From Paraburkholderia madseniana (GTDB lineage Bacteria > Pseudomonadota > Gammaproteobacteria > Burkholderiales > Burkholderiaceae): a DNA stretch of 52,181 nt. The DNA lies in NCBI RefSeq assembly GCF_009690905.1, contig NZ_VOSW01000067.1:1-52181 (forward strand), read 5' to 3'. The notes beneath the pieces are model-generated. The model worked only from the letters and a program-made list of their open reading frames with translations. It was not told the DNA's origin and ran no database searches. Below, one piece after another: positions 25,322-33,862 of the stretch; position 1 is the first letter of the stretch, and each line of letters begins with the position of its first letter. Made by a program: the position numbers and the translations under genes.

Positions 25322-26797
25322 TCACTGGAACCAATGTTCACGTGCTTTCATGATCAACGCCTTAGCGGCATCCTCTTCCATTCCGGTCATCTCGACCAGT
25401 TCATCCACAGCCAGCTCGGCGAGTTCGTCGCGCGTCTGGATCTGATGTTCGGCAAGCTTGGCGAGCAGGTCGGCATCCATGCCGTCCAGGCTCTTCAGGT
25501 CGAGTGCAACATTCTCGACCTTTTCTTCATTCGCGATCGCCAACGTCAACAACGCATCGCGCGAGCGATTACGCAGTTCGTGAACGGTGTCTTCGTCGAA
25601 TGCTTCGATTTCGAGCATCTCGTTGAGCGGCACATAAGCGATCTCTTCGAGGCTCGTAAAGCCTTCGTCGATCAGGATGTCGGCCACTTCTTCGTCGACA
25701 TCGAGACGCGCCATGAACAGGTCACGCAGTACACCGCGCTCCTGATTCTGCTTTTGCGCAGATTCGTCCGGCGTCATGATGTTGATCTGCCAGCCGGTGA
25801 GTTCGCTGGCAAGACGCACGTTCTGGCCGCTGCGGCCGATCGCGACCGCCAGTTCGTTTTCGTCTACGACGACGTCCATCGAATGCTTTTCTTCATCGAC
25901 GACGATCGACTGGACGGCTGCCGGCGCGAGCGCGCCGATCACAAACTGTGCGGGATCTTCCGACCATAGCACGATGTCGACGTTTTCGCCACCAAGCTCG
26001 TTACGCACGGCCTGGACACGCGAACCGCGGATACCGACGCAGGTGCCGATCGGGTCGATGCGCTTGTCGTAAGCGATCACGCCGATCTTGGCGCGCACGC
26101 CCGGATCGCGGGCCGCCGCCTTGATTTCCAGCAGGCCCTGTTCGATTTCCGGCACTTCCATTTCGAACAGCTTCATCAGGAATTCGGGCGCCGTACGCGA
26201 CAGTTCGATCTGCGGACCGCGAGCGGTGCGATCGACCTTGGCGATATAGGCGCGCACGCGGTCGCCCACGCGCAGATTTTCCTTCGGAATCAACTGGTCG
26301 CGGCGCAGCAGCGCTTCGACACGGCCGGTTTCGACGATGAAGTTGCCCTTATCCAGGCGCTTCACCGAGCCGGTCATGATGTGCTCGCCGCGCTCGAGGA
26401 AGTCGTTCAGGATCTGCTCGCGTTCCGCGTCGCGCACCTTCTGCAGGATCACCTGCTTGGCAGCCTGTGCGCCGATACGGCCGAATTCGATCGACGGCAC
26501 CGGTTCTTCGATGTATTCGTCGAGCTGGATTTCCGGCTTCTGTTCGCGTGCTTCGAACAGCAGGATTTCCTGATCCGGCTCCTGCAGGCCAGCTTCGTCC
26601 GGCACCACTTTCCAGCGGCGAAACGTTTCGTGCTCGCCGCTTTCACGGTCGATCTGGACGCGGATGTCCGCGTCTTCTTCGAAGAGTTTCTTGGAGGCCG
26701 AAGCGAGGGCCGCCTCGAGCGCGGCAAATACCACGTCTTTATCGACGTTCTTCTCGCGTGCCAGCGCATCCACCAGCATCAACACTTCGCGACTCAT
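25322..26797 (-). CDS. nusA: Transcription termination/antitermination factor NusA
   Basis: 491 residues. An N-terminal RNA polymerase-binding domain (MSREVLMLVDALAREKNVDK) is followed by an S1 domain, KH1 and KH2 (GVRAKIGVIAYDKRIDPIG and GIRGSRVQAVRNELGGENVD), and two C-terminal acidic repeats (FTSLEEIAYVP and KLAEHQIQTRDELAEL). NusA binds RNA polymerase, pauses it at hairpins, and aids both termination and antitermination. Its ATG overlaps the rimP stop as ATGA (26794-26797), implying translational coupling. In other bacteria NusA controls its own operon through leader terminators, which fits the hairpin at 27380-27404. Confidence 0.97.
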   Translation of the reverse strand: MSREVLMLVDALAREKNVDKDVVFAALEAALASASKKLFEEDADIRVQIDRESGEHETFRRWKVVPDEAGLQEPDQEILLFEAREQKPEIQLDEYIEEPVPSIEFGRIGAQAAKQVILQKVRDAEREQILNDFLERGEHIMTGSVKRLDKGNFIVETGRVEALLRRDQLIPKENLRVGDRVRAYIAKVDRTARGPQIELSRTAPEFLMKLFEMEVPEIEQGLLEIKAAARDPGVRAKIGVIAYDKRIDPIGTCVGIRGSRVQAVRNELGGENVDIVLWSEDPAQFVIGALAPAAVQSIVVDEEKHSMDVVVDENELAVAIGRSGQNVRLASELTGWQINIMTPDESAQKQNQERGVLRDLFMARLDVDEEVADILIDEGFTSLEEIAYVPLNEMLEIEAFDEDTVHELRNRSRDALLTLAIANEEKVENVALDLKSLDGMDADLLAKLAEHQIQTRDELAELAVDELVEMTGMEEDAAKALIMKAREHWFQ

Positions 26798-27252
26798 TGT
26801 TTGCGGCTCCTAAAGTCAACTTTCGGAACGAGGCGTGCCTTATCGATATCCGCGACGGTGAAATCGAGCATCGCGGCGCCTTCCTTCCCTTCAAATTCCA
26901 GACCGATCGTCTCGCCTTGCGGAGCATGCAGAATGCCCCGGTACGATTTCCGTCCGTCCAATGGCTTTTTCAATGTGATTACCACTTCGCTGCCTGCGAA
27001 GCGTTCAAAATCCGCCAGTTTTTTCAGCGGGCGGTCGAGACCCGGCGACGACACTTCAAGCCGCTCGTAATCGATATTTTCGACCGTCAGAACGTGCTGG
27101 AGCTGACGCGTGACTTTCTCGCAGTCTTCGATCGCGATGCCGGCCGGCTGGTCGATATAAATACACAACATGCCGCGCCCGGTGCGCTCGAGATCGACGA
27201 GCTCGTAGCCGAGTCCCACGACCGTGGTTTCAATCAGTTCCGTCAGTTGCAC
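26794..27252 (-). CDS. rimP: Ribosome maturation factor RimP
   Basis: 152 residues from a GTG at 27252, preceded by AGAGGG. The conserved start is (M)QLTELIETTVVGLGYELVD; the upstream frame to 27381 has no homology and crosses the attenuator region. The motif LEVSSPGLDRPL and the C-terminal SH3-like barrel identify RimP, which is needed for 30S maturation. It is the first gene of the operon and its stop overlaps the nusA start. The long leader carries a promoter at 27469-27497 and a terminator hairpin at 27380-27404. Confidence 0.95.
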   Translation of the reverse strand: MQLTELIETTVVGLGYELVDLERTGRGMLCIYIDQPAGIAIEDCEKVTRQLQHVLTVENIDYERLEVSSPGLDRPLKKLADFERFAGSEVVITLKKPLDGRKSYRGILHAPQGETIGLEFEGKEGAAMLDFTVADIDKARLVPKVDFRSRKQ

Positions 27253-27379
27253 AGTGCCCTCTAAGATGTTCGCGCGGCGAGACCTGCCGGGTTTGTCTGC
27301 AAACACCAATGCGGGCCGCGCGCCAAGCCGGCGCACGTTCGTGCTACCCGAGATGCCGAACCACTTAGAACTGCGCGGC

Positions 27380-27404
27380 AAAAAAAAATGGGCTAAACGC
27401 CCAT
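27380..27404 (-). terminator. Intrinsic terminator in the rimP leader, candidate attenuator
   Basis: On the minus strand ATGGGC pairs with GCCCAT around GTTTA and is followed by nine T residues. It lies about 60 bases after the predicted transcription start and 128 bases before the rimP GTG. It could also end rluB transcription, but that stop is 370 bases upstream and a promoter lies between. Confidence 0.75.
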
Positions 27405-27468
27405 CATCTTATTACCGGTGGTCGCACCTGAGCCGCACATGAAAAGCCGCACGCCCAGCGACTCCGCG

Positions 27469-27497
27469 ATTGTAGCCATTTTTCGGGACAAACGCAA
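27469..27497 (-). promoter_or_regulatory. Sigma-70 promoter of the rimP-nusA-infB operon
   Basis: On the minus strand TTGCGT (27492-27497) and TACAAT (27469-27474) are spaced by 17 bases. The transcript would start near 27462, giving a leader of about 210 bases that includes the terminator hairpin. The rest of the 521-bp gap 27253-27773 contains no gene I can support. Confidence 0.6.
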
Positions 27498-27773
27498 ACC
27501 GCAGAACGCCGTACGAAGCGCATTTCCGCTTGATTTCATGGGAATCTTTCAACGATATGGCGGCGCGCCTGGCCTTTTGCAAGGCGGCTTGCGCCACCCC
27601 GGACCTGCGCCGGACAAGCAGGGCGAGGAAACTCTGCCCCTACTTATGCGCACGCCGCGGTTTTATGCATCAGATGAAACCCGCGGCGCTCGTCGATTGA
27701 TTCTGACGGTGGCGAAGCGTAAATCGTTGATGAACGATCAGCAGCCAACCGTCATGCTTAAGTTGCTTGCCGT

Positions 27774-29669
27774 TTAACGGCCACGCGAACGGCCGCGCGG
27801 CGCTCCACCACCACGATTGGCACCACCCGCCGCGTTGGGGTTGCCACCGCCACCGGCGCGGTTGGCGTTACCGCCGCGATTGCCGGCTGGCCCGCGGCTG
27901 CCGCCGCCCGGATTGCCACCGCCAGGGCCGCCAGCGCGCTTACCGCCGCCAGCCGCACGATTGCCATTACCCGACGGCGCGCGATTGCCATCGACGTCAC
28001 GGCCGCCACGCGGACCAGGCGCACCGCCGCCGCCCATCGGGCCGCTGAAGCCGCCGGCGCTGCGGCCAGCGCCGCGGTTGCCGTAACCGCCACCGCTACC
28101 ACCGCCAAAACCACCACCCGAACCACCGCCGAAGCCGCCACCCGCCGCACCGCGACGGCCTTGACCGCGCGGCTGCTGTTGGTCGAAACGGCCATGCGAC
28201 ATCAGTACCGGTTCGCGGCTAATGAAGCCCATCGACGTTTGCATCGGATCCGGCTGCTTGCGCTCCGGTGCCTCTCTGCGGCCGCCCTTTTCTTCCGACG
28301 GCGCCTTCAGACCGACCGACGCCATCAGCGCGCGCACCTGATTGTCTTCGAGTTCTTCCCAGCGACCGCGCTTCAGGCCCTTCGGCAGCGAGATCGGGCC
28401 ATGACGCGTGCGGATCAGGCGGCTGACCATCAGGCCGGCTGCTTCGAACATGCGGCGCACTTCCCGATTACGGCCTTCGGCGAGCGCGACGTGATACCAA
28501 TGATTGGTGCCTTCGCCGCCGCCATCGCGGATGCGCAGGAAATTCGCCGGGCCGTCTTCCAGCTCGACGCCGTGCAACAGCTTCTGACGCATGCCTTCCG
28601 CCAGCTCGCCCACCACGCGCACCGCATATTCACGCTCGACGCTGTAACGCGGATGCATGAAACGGTTCGCCAGATCGCCCGAGGTGGTCAGCATCAGCAG
28701 ACCTTCGGTGTTGAAGTCGAGGCGGCCGACCGCGAGCCACTTGGCGGTTTTCATCGGCGGCAGCTTGTCGAACACCGACGGGCGGCCTTCCGGATCGGCG
28801 TGGCTGACGATTTCGCCAGTCGGTTTGTGATACAGCAGGACGCGCGGCGGCTTGTTGGCCAGCTTGCGCTTGACCGGCTTGCCGTTGATGCGGACCTGGT
28901 CGGTCGGCATGATGCGCTGGCCGATGTGAGCCGGCTCGCCGTTCACCGACACGCGGCCGGCGACGATCAGTTCTTCCATGTCGCGGCGCGAGCCCATGCC
29001 GGCTTCGGCCAGCACTTTGTGCAGCTTCGGCGCGTCGTCGTCCGCAGCCAGGACGCGCTTGGGCGCGGCCGGCTTGCCACGGCGCAGCATCGGGGCGCGT
29101 ACGCCGCCGGTGGCGCTGTTGTCCGCATCGAATGCGGGCGACGTGACGTACGAGAACAGATCGTCCGGGTTCGCTTCGGCTGCGATTTCCACCGGCGCTT
29201 CGGCGCCACGGCGATTCTGACGCTGACCGCCTTCGCGCGGCTGACGCTCGCCGCGCCCGCCTTCGCGAGGGCCGCCCTCGCGGGGCGCACCTTCACGCTG
29301 ACCACCCTCGCGCTTCGCGCCGCCTGCATTGCGGCGCGGGCCCTGGCCCTTGGCGCCACCATCCTTGCGCGGCATGCGCACTTGCGCGACCACCTCGCCG
29401 TCCGGCGGCGTTTCGGTGACGACCGGAGCTACTTGCGCGGGCGCGCCTTCGGCGCCCTTCGTCTTCGCTCCGGCGCGGCGCCGCGCGATCAGGCTACGCG
29501 GTCCGCGACGCAGGCCGCGGCGCGGACGGTCTTCACCGTCTGCTTCCGTGGCCGGCGCCGGGCGCTCGCCCTCGCCTGCCGACGCTTGCGTGGTACGCGC
29601 TTCGTCGGCGCGTGCCGACGGCACGGCGCGCTCGGATTCGGACGAATCGGTGTCGTGGGTATGTGTCAA
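27774..29669 (-). CDS. rluB: 23S rRNA pseudouridine synthase RluB with Gly/Arg-rich extensions
   Basis: 631 residues, about twice the usual length. The S4 RNA-binding domain covers about 216-262 (LHKVLAEAGMGSRRDMEELI). The catalytic domain follows, with GRLDFNTEGLL (Asp318 as nucleophile) and EGRNREVRRMFEAAG. RluB modifies U2605 of 23S rRNA. The N-terminal extension (1-215) is charged, with repeated REGG/REGA units at about 120-150. The C-terminal extension (500-631) is almost entirely Gly, Arg, Asn, Ala and Ser, with GGGFGGGSGGG runs resembling eukaryotic RGG tails. It follows scpB by 64 bases in the same operon. The extensions probably add nonspecific RNA affinity (inference). An internal start would shorten the N-terminal part. 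Confidence 0.93.
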   Translation of the reverse strand: MTHTHDTDSSESERAVPSARADEARTTQASAGEGERPAPATEADGEDRPRRGLRRGPRSLIARRRAGAKTKGAEGAPAQVAPVVTETPPDGEVVAQVRMPRKDGGAKGQGPRRNAGGAKREGGQREGAPREGGPREGGRGERQPREGGQRQNRRGAEAPVEIAAEANPDDLFSYVTSPAFDADNSATGGVRAPMLRRGKPAAPKRVLAADDDAPKLHKVLAEAGMGSRRDMEELIVAGRVSVNGEPAHIGQRIMPTDQVRINGKPVKRKLANKPPRVLLYHKPTGEIVSHADPEGRPSVFDKLPPMKTAKWLAVGRLDFNTEGLLMLTTSGDLANRFMHPRYSVEREYAVRVVGELAEGMRQKLLHGVELEDGPANFLRIRDGGGEGTNHWYHVALAEGRNREVRRMFEAAGLMVSRLIRTRHGPISLPKGLKRGRWEELEDNQVRALMASVGLKAPSEEKGGRREAPERKQPDPMQTSMGFISREPVLMSHGRFDQQQPRGQGRRGAAGGGFGGGSGGGFGGGSGGGYGNRGAGRSAGGFSGPMGGGGAPGPRGGRDVDGNRAPSGNGNRAAGGGKRAGGPGGGNPGGGSRGPAGNRGGNANRAGGGGNPNAAGGANRGGGAPRGRSRGR

Positions 29670-29733
29670 AACAACCTCAAAATGTCAGGTCGCGCGCGCC
29701 CATTGCGGGCGCGGCAAAAAAAGTTCGGTTACG

Positions 29734-30732
29734 TCAGGCGCTGCGCGACTCGGGTTCGTCGTCGGTCAGAATGCCTGCGTCCTGTGCGGCATCGCGGCGA
29801 TCCTCAAGATCGCCGTGCGCCGCCGTGGTCGGGTTCGGCTCGGCGGCGTGCTCCGTATCGCGGAGTACGCCCGAGTCGTGCGCGGGTATTGCCGGATCGG
29901 CCTGGGAGACCGGATCGTGATTCAGTGCAGGCTCGGCGACGCCGGCCTGCGGTTCAAAGTTCGCTGCTTCGACATGTTCTTGCCTGTTCGGAGCTGCAGC
30001 AGCGTCCTGATGCGACTCGGGCGCCGGCGCGGCATCCGCCGGATCATGCCTTGCGTCGGCAAGTTCAACTGCCTCGCCTGCTTCAGCACCTGCCTCGCCG
30101 ACGGCAGATTCCGACGGCGCTTCGAGCGGGCTCTCTTCACCCGAAGCCAACGCCTGTACAGTCGCGGCCTCGGAAAATTCGATCGCATGCTGACCGAGCA
30201 GATCCGCGTTCAACTGCGCCGACGGATCCGCGAGGGGCGGCAATTCGTCGAGCGCCTTCAAACCGAGGTCGTCGAGAAATTGCCGCGTCGTCGCGTACAG
30301 CGCTGGGCGGCCCGGCACATCACGATGGCCGATCACCTCGATCCAGCCGCGATCCTCGAGTTGCTTGACGACCTGCGTATTCACCGTGACGCCGCGAATC
30401 TCTTCGATATCGCCGCGCGTGACCGGTTGCCTGTACGCAATGATCGCGAGCGTCTCGAGCACCGCGCGCGAATATTTCGGCGGCTTCTCAGGATGCAAAC
30501 GATCCAGGTACGAGCGCATCGCGGGCTTGCTTTGAAATCGCCAGCCCGACGCCAGCCCGACCAGCTCCACACCGCGCCCAGACCAATCCTGCTTCAGGTC
30601 TTCGAGCAAATTCCGAACAGTGTCTGCCGACACGCCGTCGGCAAAGAGCTTGCGCAAATCGACGAGCTTTAACGGCTCCTGCGCGCAGATCAAGGCAGTC
30701 TCGAGGACGATCTTCGCCTCTTGGGTATTCAT
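29734..30732 (-). CDS. scpB: Segregation and condensation protein B
   Basis: 332 residues. The N-terminal 190 match ScpB winged-helix domains: MNTQEAKIVLETALICAQEP, then RAVLETLAIIAYRQPVTRGDIEEIRGV and RPALYATTRQFLDDLGL. ScpB works with ScpA and SMC in chromosome compaction. The remaining 140 residues are an acidic, Ala/Pro/Glu/Asp-rich tail without recognisable domain; the usual length is 190-200. scpA is not in view. rluB follows directly. Confidence 0.94.
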   Translation of the reverse strand: MNTQEAKIVLETALICAQEPLKLVDLRKLFADGVSADTVRNLLEDLKQDWSGRGVELVGLASGWRFQSKPAMRSYLDRLHPEKPPKYSRAVLETLAIIAYRQPVTRGDIEEIRGVTVNTQVVKQLEDRGWIEVIGHRDVPGRPALYATTRQFLDDLGLKALDELPPLADPSAQLNADLLGQHAIEFSEAATVQALASGEESPLEAPSESAVGEAGAEAGEAVELADARHDPADAAPAPESHQDAAAAPNRQEHVEAANFEPQAGVAEPALNHDPVSQADPAIPAHDSGVLRDTEHAAEPNPTTAAHGDLEDRRDAAQDAGILTDDEPESRSA

Positions 30733-30923
30733 GCAGCTAGGTCAGACCCTGTGGTCAAAGAACCGGATCAAACAGACGATGTGGAACTGAAGACGCGCTC
30801 GCCCGATTCTGATCGGTCATATTGATGGGAGCACGCACCGGGGGGAGGCGAAACAGGCAATCGAGCCAAACCCAGCCGGACGGAGCAGCGATATTCCTGA
30901 AAGGAATCGCGTGACTGAGCGCC

Positions 30924-30952
30924 ATATTACGCAAAAACAACCAGTGCGTAAA
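30924..30952 (-). promoter_or_regulatory. Possible scpB promoter; gap 30733-31106 has no other feature
   Basis: On the minus strand TTTACG (30947-30952) and TAATAT (30924-30929) are 17 bases apart, about 190 bases before scpB. Each hexamer has four consensus bases, so support is modest. The 374-bp gap also contains a minus frame (30755-31105) without ribosome site or homology, which I reject. Confidence 0.3.
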
Positions 30953-31106
30953 GACGAAATCCCCGGCGCATTTTTCAGCGGCGCCCCAAGCTGCGTGCTT
31001 TCGCGGAAAACCAGGCGGAAATGCACGAGAATCGGACTGAAATCGGCCCTTAGTTGGGCCCTTGGTTGTGCCCTTCACCCACGCCAAGCGCCCGTTCCGC
31101 CGCACC

Positions 31107-32330
31107 TCAATGCGTGCCGTGCTGCGCCAGGAAACGCTTCAGACGCTCGACACCCGCGTCCAGCCGCGCCGTGTCGCAGGCATAGCACCAGCGCACAAAC
31201 CCCTCGCCTTGCGGACCAAACGCGCTGCCGGGTGCCACGCCCAGGCCCACTTCGCGCACCATGGCCTTGCATAGTTCGAGACTGCGCGAGGCCCCCGGCA
31301 TCGAGAAAAACACATACATCGCCCCGAGCGGCGCCTTAACGTCGACGCCCGGCACCGTGGACAGCGCCCGCACCAGATGGTCGCGCGACGCCTTCAGGTC
31401 GAGCACCAGTTCCTGCGTGAAGCGCTCGCCCTGCTGGACGGCCGCGATGCCCGCCTGCTGGACGAAAGCCGGTGCACACGAGGTGTTGTATTCGACCAGC
31501 TTGCCCAGATCGTCCATCAGCGAGGCCGGCGCGACGATCCAGCCGAGCCGCCAGCCGGTCATCAGCCACGCCTTGGAAAACGAATTCACGCAGATCACGC
31601 GCTCGTCGCGCGTGGCCAGATCGAGAAACGACGGCGCCGTGCGTGAATGGGGGCTGTAGGCGCCAGCTTCGGCGTCCGCGTAATAAAGACGCTCGTAAAC
31701 TTCGTCAGCGACGATCCAGATACCGTGGCGGCGGCAATGCGCCAGCACGGCGCGCTGCTCTTCGCGGCTCATCACCCAGCCGGTTGGATTGTTCGGCGAG
31801 TTGATCAGCAGCATCTTTGTGTCCGGCGTCAGCGCCGCCAGCAACTGCTCGAGATCGAGTTGCCAGCCGCGCTCACCGTAGCCCAGCGCGACGGTTTCTA
31901 CATGCGCGCCCAGAATCTTGGGAATCTCGACCAGATTCGGCCACAGCGGCGTGACCGCGACGACACGGTCGCCCGCCCCCACCACCAATTGCGCGGCCAG
32001 CATCAGCGCATTGACGCCGGCGCTCGTCACCGCAATATGATCGGACGAGGTCGTCCCGTGCAACGCGCTGACGTAGTCCGCGAGCGCCGCGCGCAACGGC
32101 GCAATGCCCAGGTTATGCGTATAGAAGGTGGCGCCCGCGGCTAACGCTGCGCTTGCGGCGTCGCGGATGAAGGCCGGGGTCACCCGATCGGACTCGCCGA
32201 ACCAGAACGGCAACACGTCCGCAACGCCGAAACCGGCGTTAGCGACTTCTCGGATCTGCGAAGGACGCAGTGCGCGCACGGCATCGCGCGCGTTGGGGAC
32301 GGAGGGCACAGGCAGATCCGTTTCGCTCAT
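31107..32330 (-). CDS. PLP-dependent class I/II aminotransferase
   Basis: A 407-residue fold-type I aminotransferase. The PLP-binding features are NSPNNPTG (177-184), VADEVYERL (Asp209 and Tyr212), and the Schiff-base lysine in SFSKAWLMTGWRLGW (Lys253), with the substrate-carboxylate arginine expected near FVRWCYA in the C-terminal part. The family transfers amino groups between amino acids and 2-oxo acids; the substrate here cannot be assigned. It lies 223 bases downstream of a LysR gene on the same strand, which may regulate it. No terminator is obvious downstream. Confidence 0.9.
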   Translation of the reverse strand: MSETDLPVPSVPNARDAVRALRPSQIREVANAGFGVADVLPFWFGESDRVTPAFIRDAASAALAAGATFYTHNLGIAPLRAALADYVSALHGTTSSDHIAVTSAGVNALMLAAQLVVGAGDRVVAVTPLWPNLVEIPKILGAHVETVALGYGERGWQLDLEQLLAALTPDTKMLLINSPNNPTGWVMSREEQRAVLAHCRRHGIWIVADEVYERLYYADAEAGAYSPHSRTAPSFLDLATRDERVICVNSFSKAWLMTGWRLGWIVAPASLMDDLGKLVEYNTSCAPAFVQQAGIAAVQQGERFTQELVLDLKASRDHLVRALSTVPGVDVKAPLGAMYVFFSMPGASRSLELCKAMVREVGLGVAPGSAFGPQGEGFVRWCYACDTARLDAGVERLKRFLAQHGTH

Positions 32331-32360
32331 CGAGGCTTCCAGACAGGTGATAGGTAAGGG

Positions 32361-32384
32361 CTGACGCTTGGGAAGAGGCGTCAG
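32361..32384. other. Hairpin between LysR gene and aminotransferase
   Basis: CTGACGC (32361-32367) pairs with GCGTCAG (32378-32384) around a 10-base loop. A short TTTA follows on the plus strand only. It lies 31 bases upstream of the aminotransferase ATG on the minus strand, so it may be in that gene's leader. Confidence 0.35.
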
Positions 32385-32553
32385 TTTAGCGCGCCGCCTG
32401 TTTTCGGGACGGCGAAGTCGCTGACTCGCCAGGCACGATCAGAAAGCCGACCGCACCAGTCGCCCCGACTATCGGGCTAGGCTCAAGGCGGTGACCGCTC
32501 CGCGGATCGCGACAAATCTCATCTCGCTGAACAAACGGCCCAAGCCCGCGTCA

Positions 32554-33456
32554 TCAGCCCAAATCCTCAGCCCGCGCCGGCAATTGACGAATCAGACTCC
32601 ACACCGCCTCCGCCGCCGGCGACAGCGAGCGGTCGCGCCGCCGCACCAGTTCGACGGTGCGCTCGGCGCGCGGCACGAGCGGCCGCGCCACCAGCGAGGC
32701 GCCCGCCGGCAGCGGCAAGGCCAGCCAGGGCAGCACGCTCACGCCCACGCCCGCCTCGACCAGCCCAAAAACGGTCGCGGAATGCCCCAGCTCCTGCACC
32801 ACGGTGGCGCTTACGCCGTACTCCTGCATCACGGCATCAATGATCGGCCGGCTGCCTGACGCGTAATCGAGCATGACGAGCTGCTGGCCTTCGAGGTCCG
32901 TCCATGCCACCTGCCTCTGTGCCGCCAAGGGGTGGTCGTCGCGCGAAACGACGCAAAACGAATCTGTCATCAGCGATTCGCTCAGCAGGTCGTCAGCGGA
33001 AAACGGACCGATGATCACGCCGAAATCGACTTCGCCCGACTTCACCTTGCGCACCACGTCGCTTTGCACGTCGTCGCGCAGGCCCAATGTGATGTAGGGA
33101 AACTGCCGCCCGCACGACGCCACCACGCCGGGCATCAACCGGCAGGCGATCGTCGGGCTTGCGGCCACCACCACCCGTCCACGGCGCTGCTCGCCGATTT
33201 CGCGGATCTCGCGCAATGCGTCGTCCAGATCCGTCAGCAGACGTGACACACTCGACACCAGATTGCCGCCGACATCCGTGAGCTGCACCTCACGCGTGGT
33301 GCGGTCGATCAACTTCAGACCGATCTCCCCCTCCAGTTCGCGTACGCAGCGACTGACCGCCGATTGCGTCAGACCGATTTCATCGCCGGCCCGGCTAAAG
33401 CTCTGCAAACGGGCGACCTCAATGAAAACCCTTAGCTGACGCAGCGTCACATTCAT
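32554..33456 (-). CDS. LysR-type transcriptional regulator
   Basis: 300 residues. The N-terminal helix-turn-helix is LRVFIEVARLQSFSRAGDEI with the recognition helix LTQSAVSRCVRELE. The periplasmic-binding-like effector domain covers about 90-295. LysR proteins bind T-N11-A boxes and respond to small ligands. The usual divergent target is missing: the plus-strand side holds a 406-bp intergenic region with a sigma-54-like site. The adjacent same-strand aminotransferase is the best candidate target. Confidence 0.92.
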   Translation of the reverse strand: MNVTLRQLRVFIEVARLQSFSRAGDEIGLTQSAVSRCVRELEGEIGLKLIDRTTREVQLTDVGGNLVSSVSRLLTDLDDALREIREIGEQRRGRVVVAASPTIACRLMPGVVASCGRQFPYITLGLRDDVQSDVVRKVKSGEVDFGVIIGPFSADDLLSESLMTDSFCVVSRDDHPLAAQRQVAWTDLEGQQLVMLDYASGSRPIIDAVMQEYGVSATVVQELGHSATVFGLVEAGVGVSVLPWLALPLPAGASLVARPLVPRAERTVELVRRRDRSLSPAAEAVWSLIRQLPARAEDLG

Positions 33457-33698
33457 TTACCAGCCTCATCAATAACCCAGTTTGATGCGCATTGTATGGC
33501 GAAATGTCGCACCACAGTCGCATTTAGTGCGATCGCTGCAGCGCAGCAATAAGGCGCAAACGCACGCTGGTCGGGCTTGATTGCACAAGATTGGTGATTG
33601 TCCCGATTTGCGAGATGGGTTTTTTGGATTCTTATACGCCCCTAGCTAGCGCCCGCGCTGGCCCGCTGTCACAGGCCTTTCAGGTAGTTGGATTCAAC

Positions 33699-33715
33699 TT
33701 GGCACACTTCCTGCA
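33699..33715 (+). promoter_or_regulatory. Sigma-54-like (-24/-12) promoter
   Basis: TTGGCACACTTCCTGCA contains GG and GC separated by exactly 10 bases, matching the sigma-54 consensus TTGGCAC-N5-TTGCA except for one base in the -12 element. The next plus-strand gene starts at 33863. No enhancer-binding regulator gene is adjacent. The rest of the gap 33457-33862 shows only a short GCACTC/GAGTGC hairpin at 33788-33806. Confidence 0.5.
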
Positions 33716-33862
33716 TTTACATGCACACAGGGTCGGCGCCATGACTACTGACTGAATAGCAGATCGTGGCAAGCCCGACCCCCCTTGGCACTCGCCTATC
33801 GAGTGCATGGAGAGTGCGCGGCGCGGGGCAGCGCACCGGAGTTAGCTTCGCTGAGGTGAAAC

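Noticed and set aside
30755..31105. 116-codon minus frame between scpB and the aminotransferase
   Set aside because: No ribosome site, no domain, and composition like noncoding sequence.
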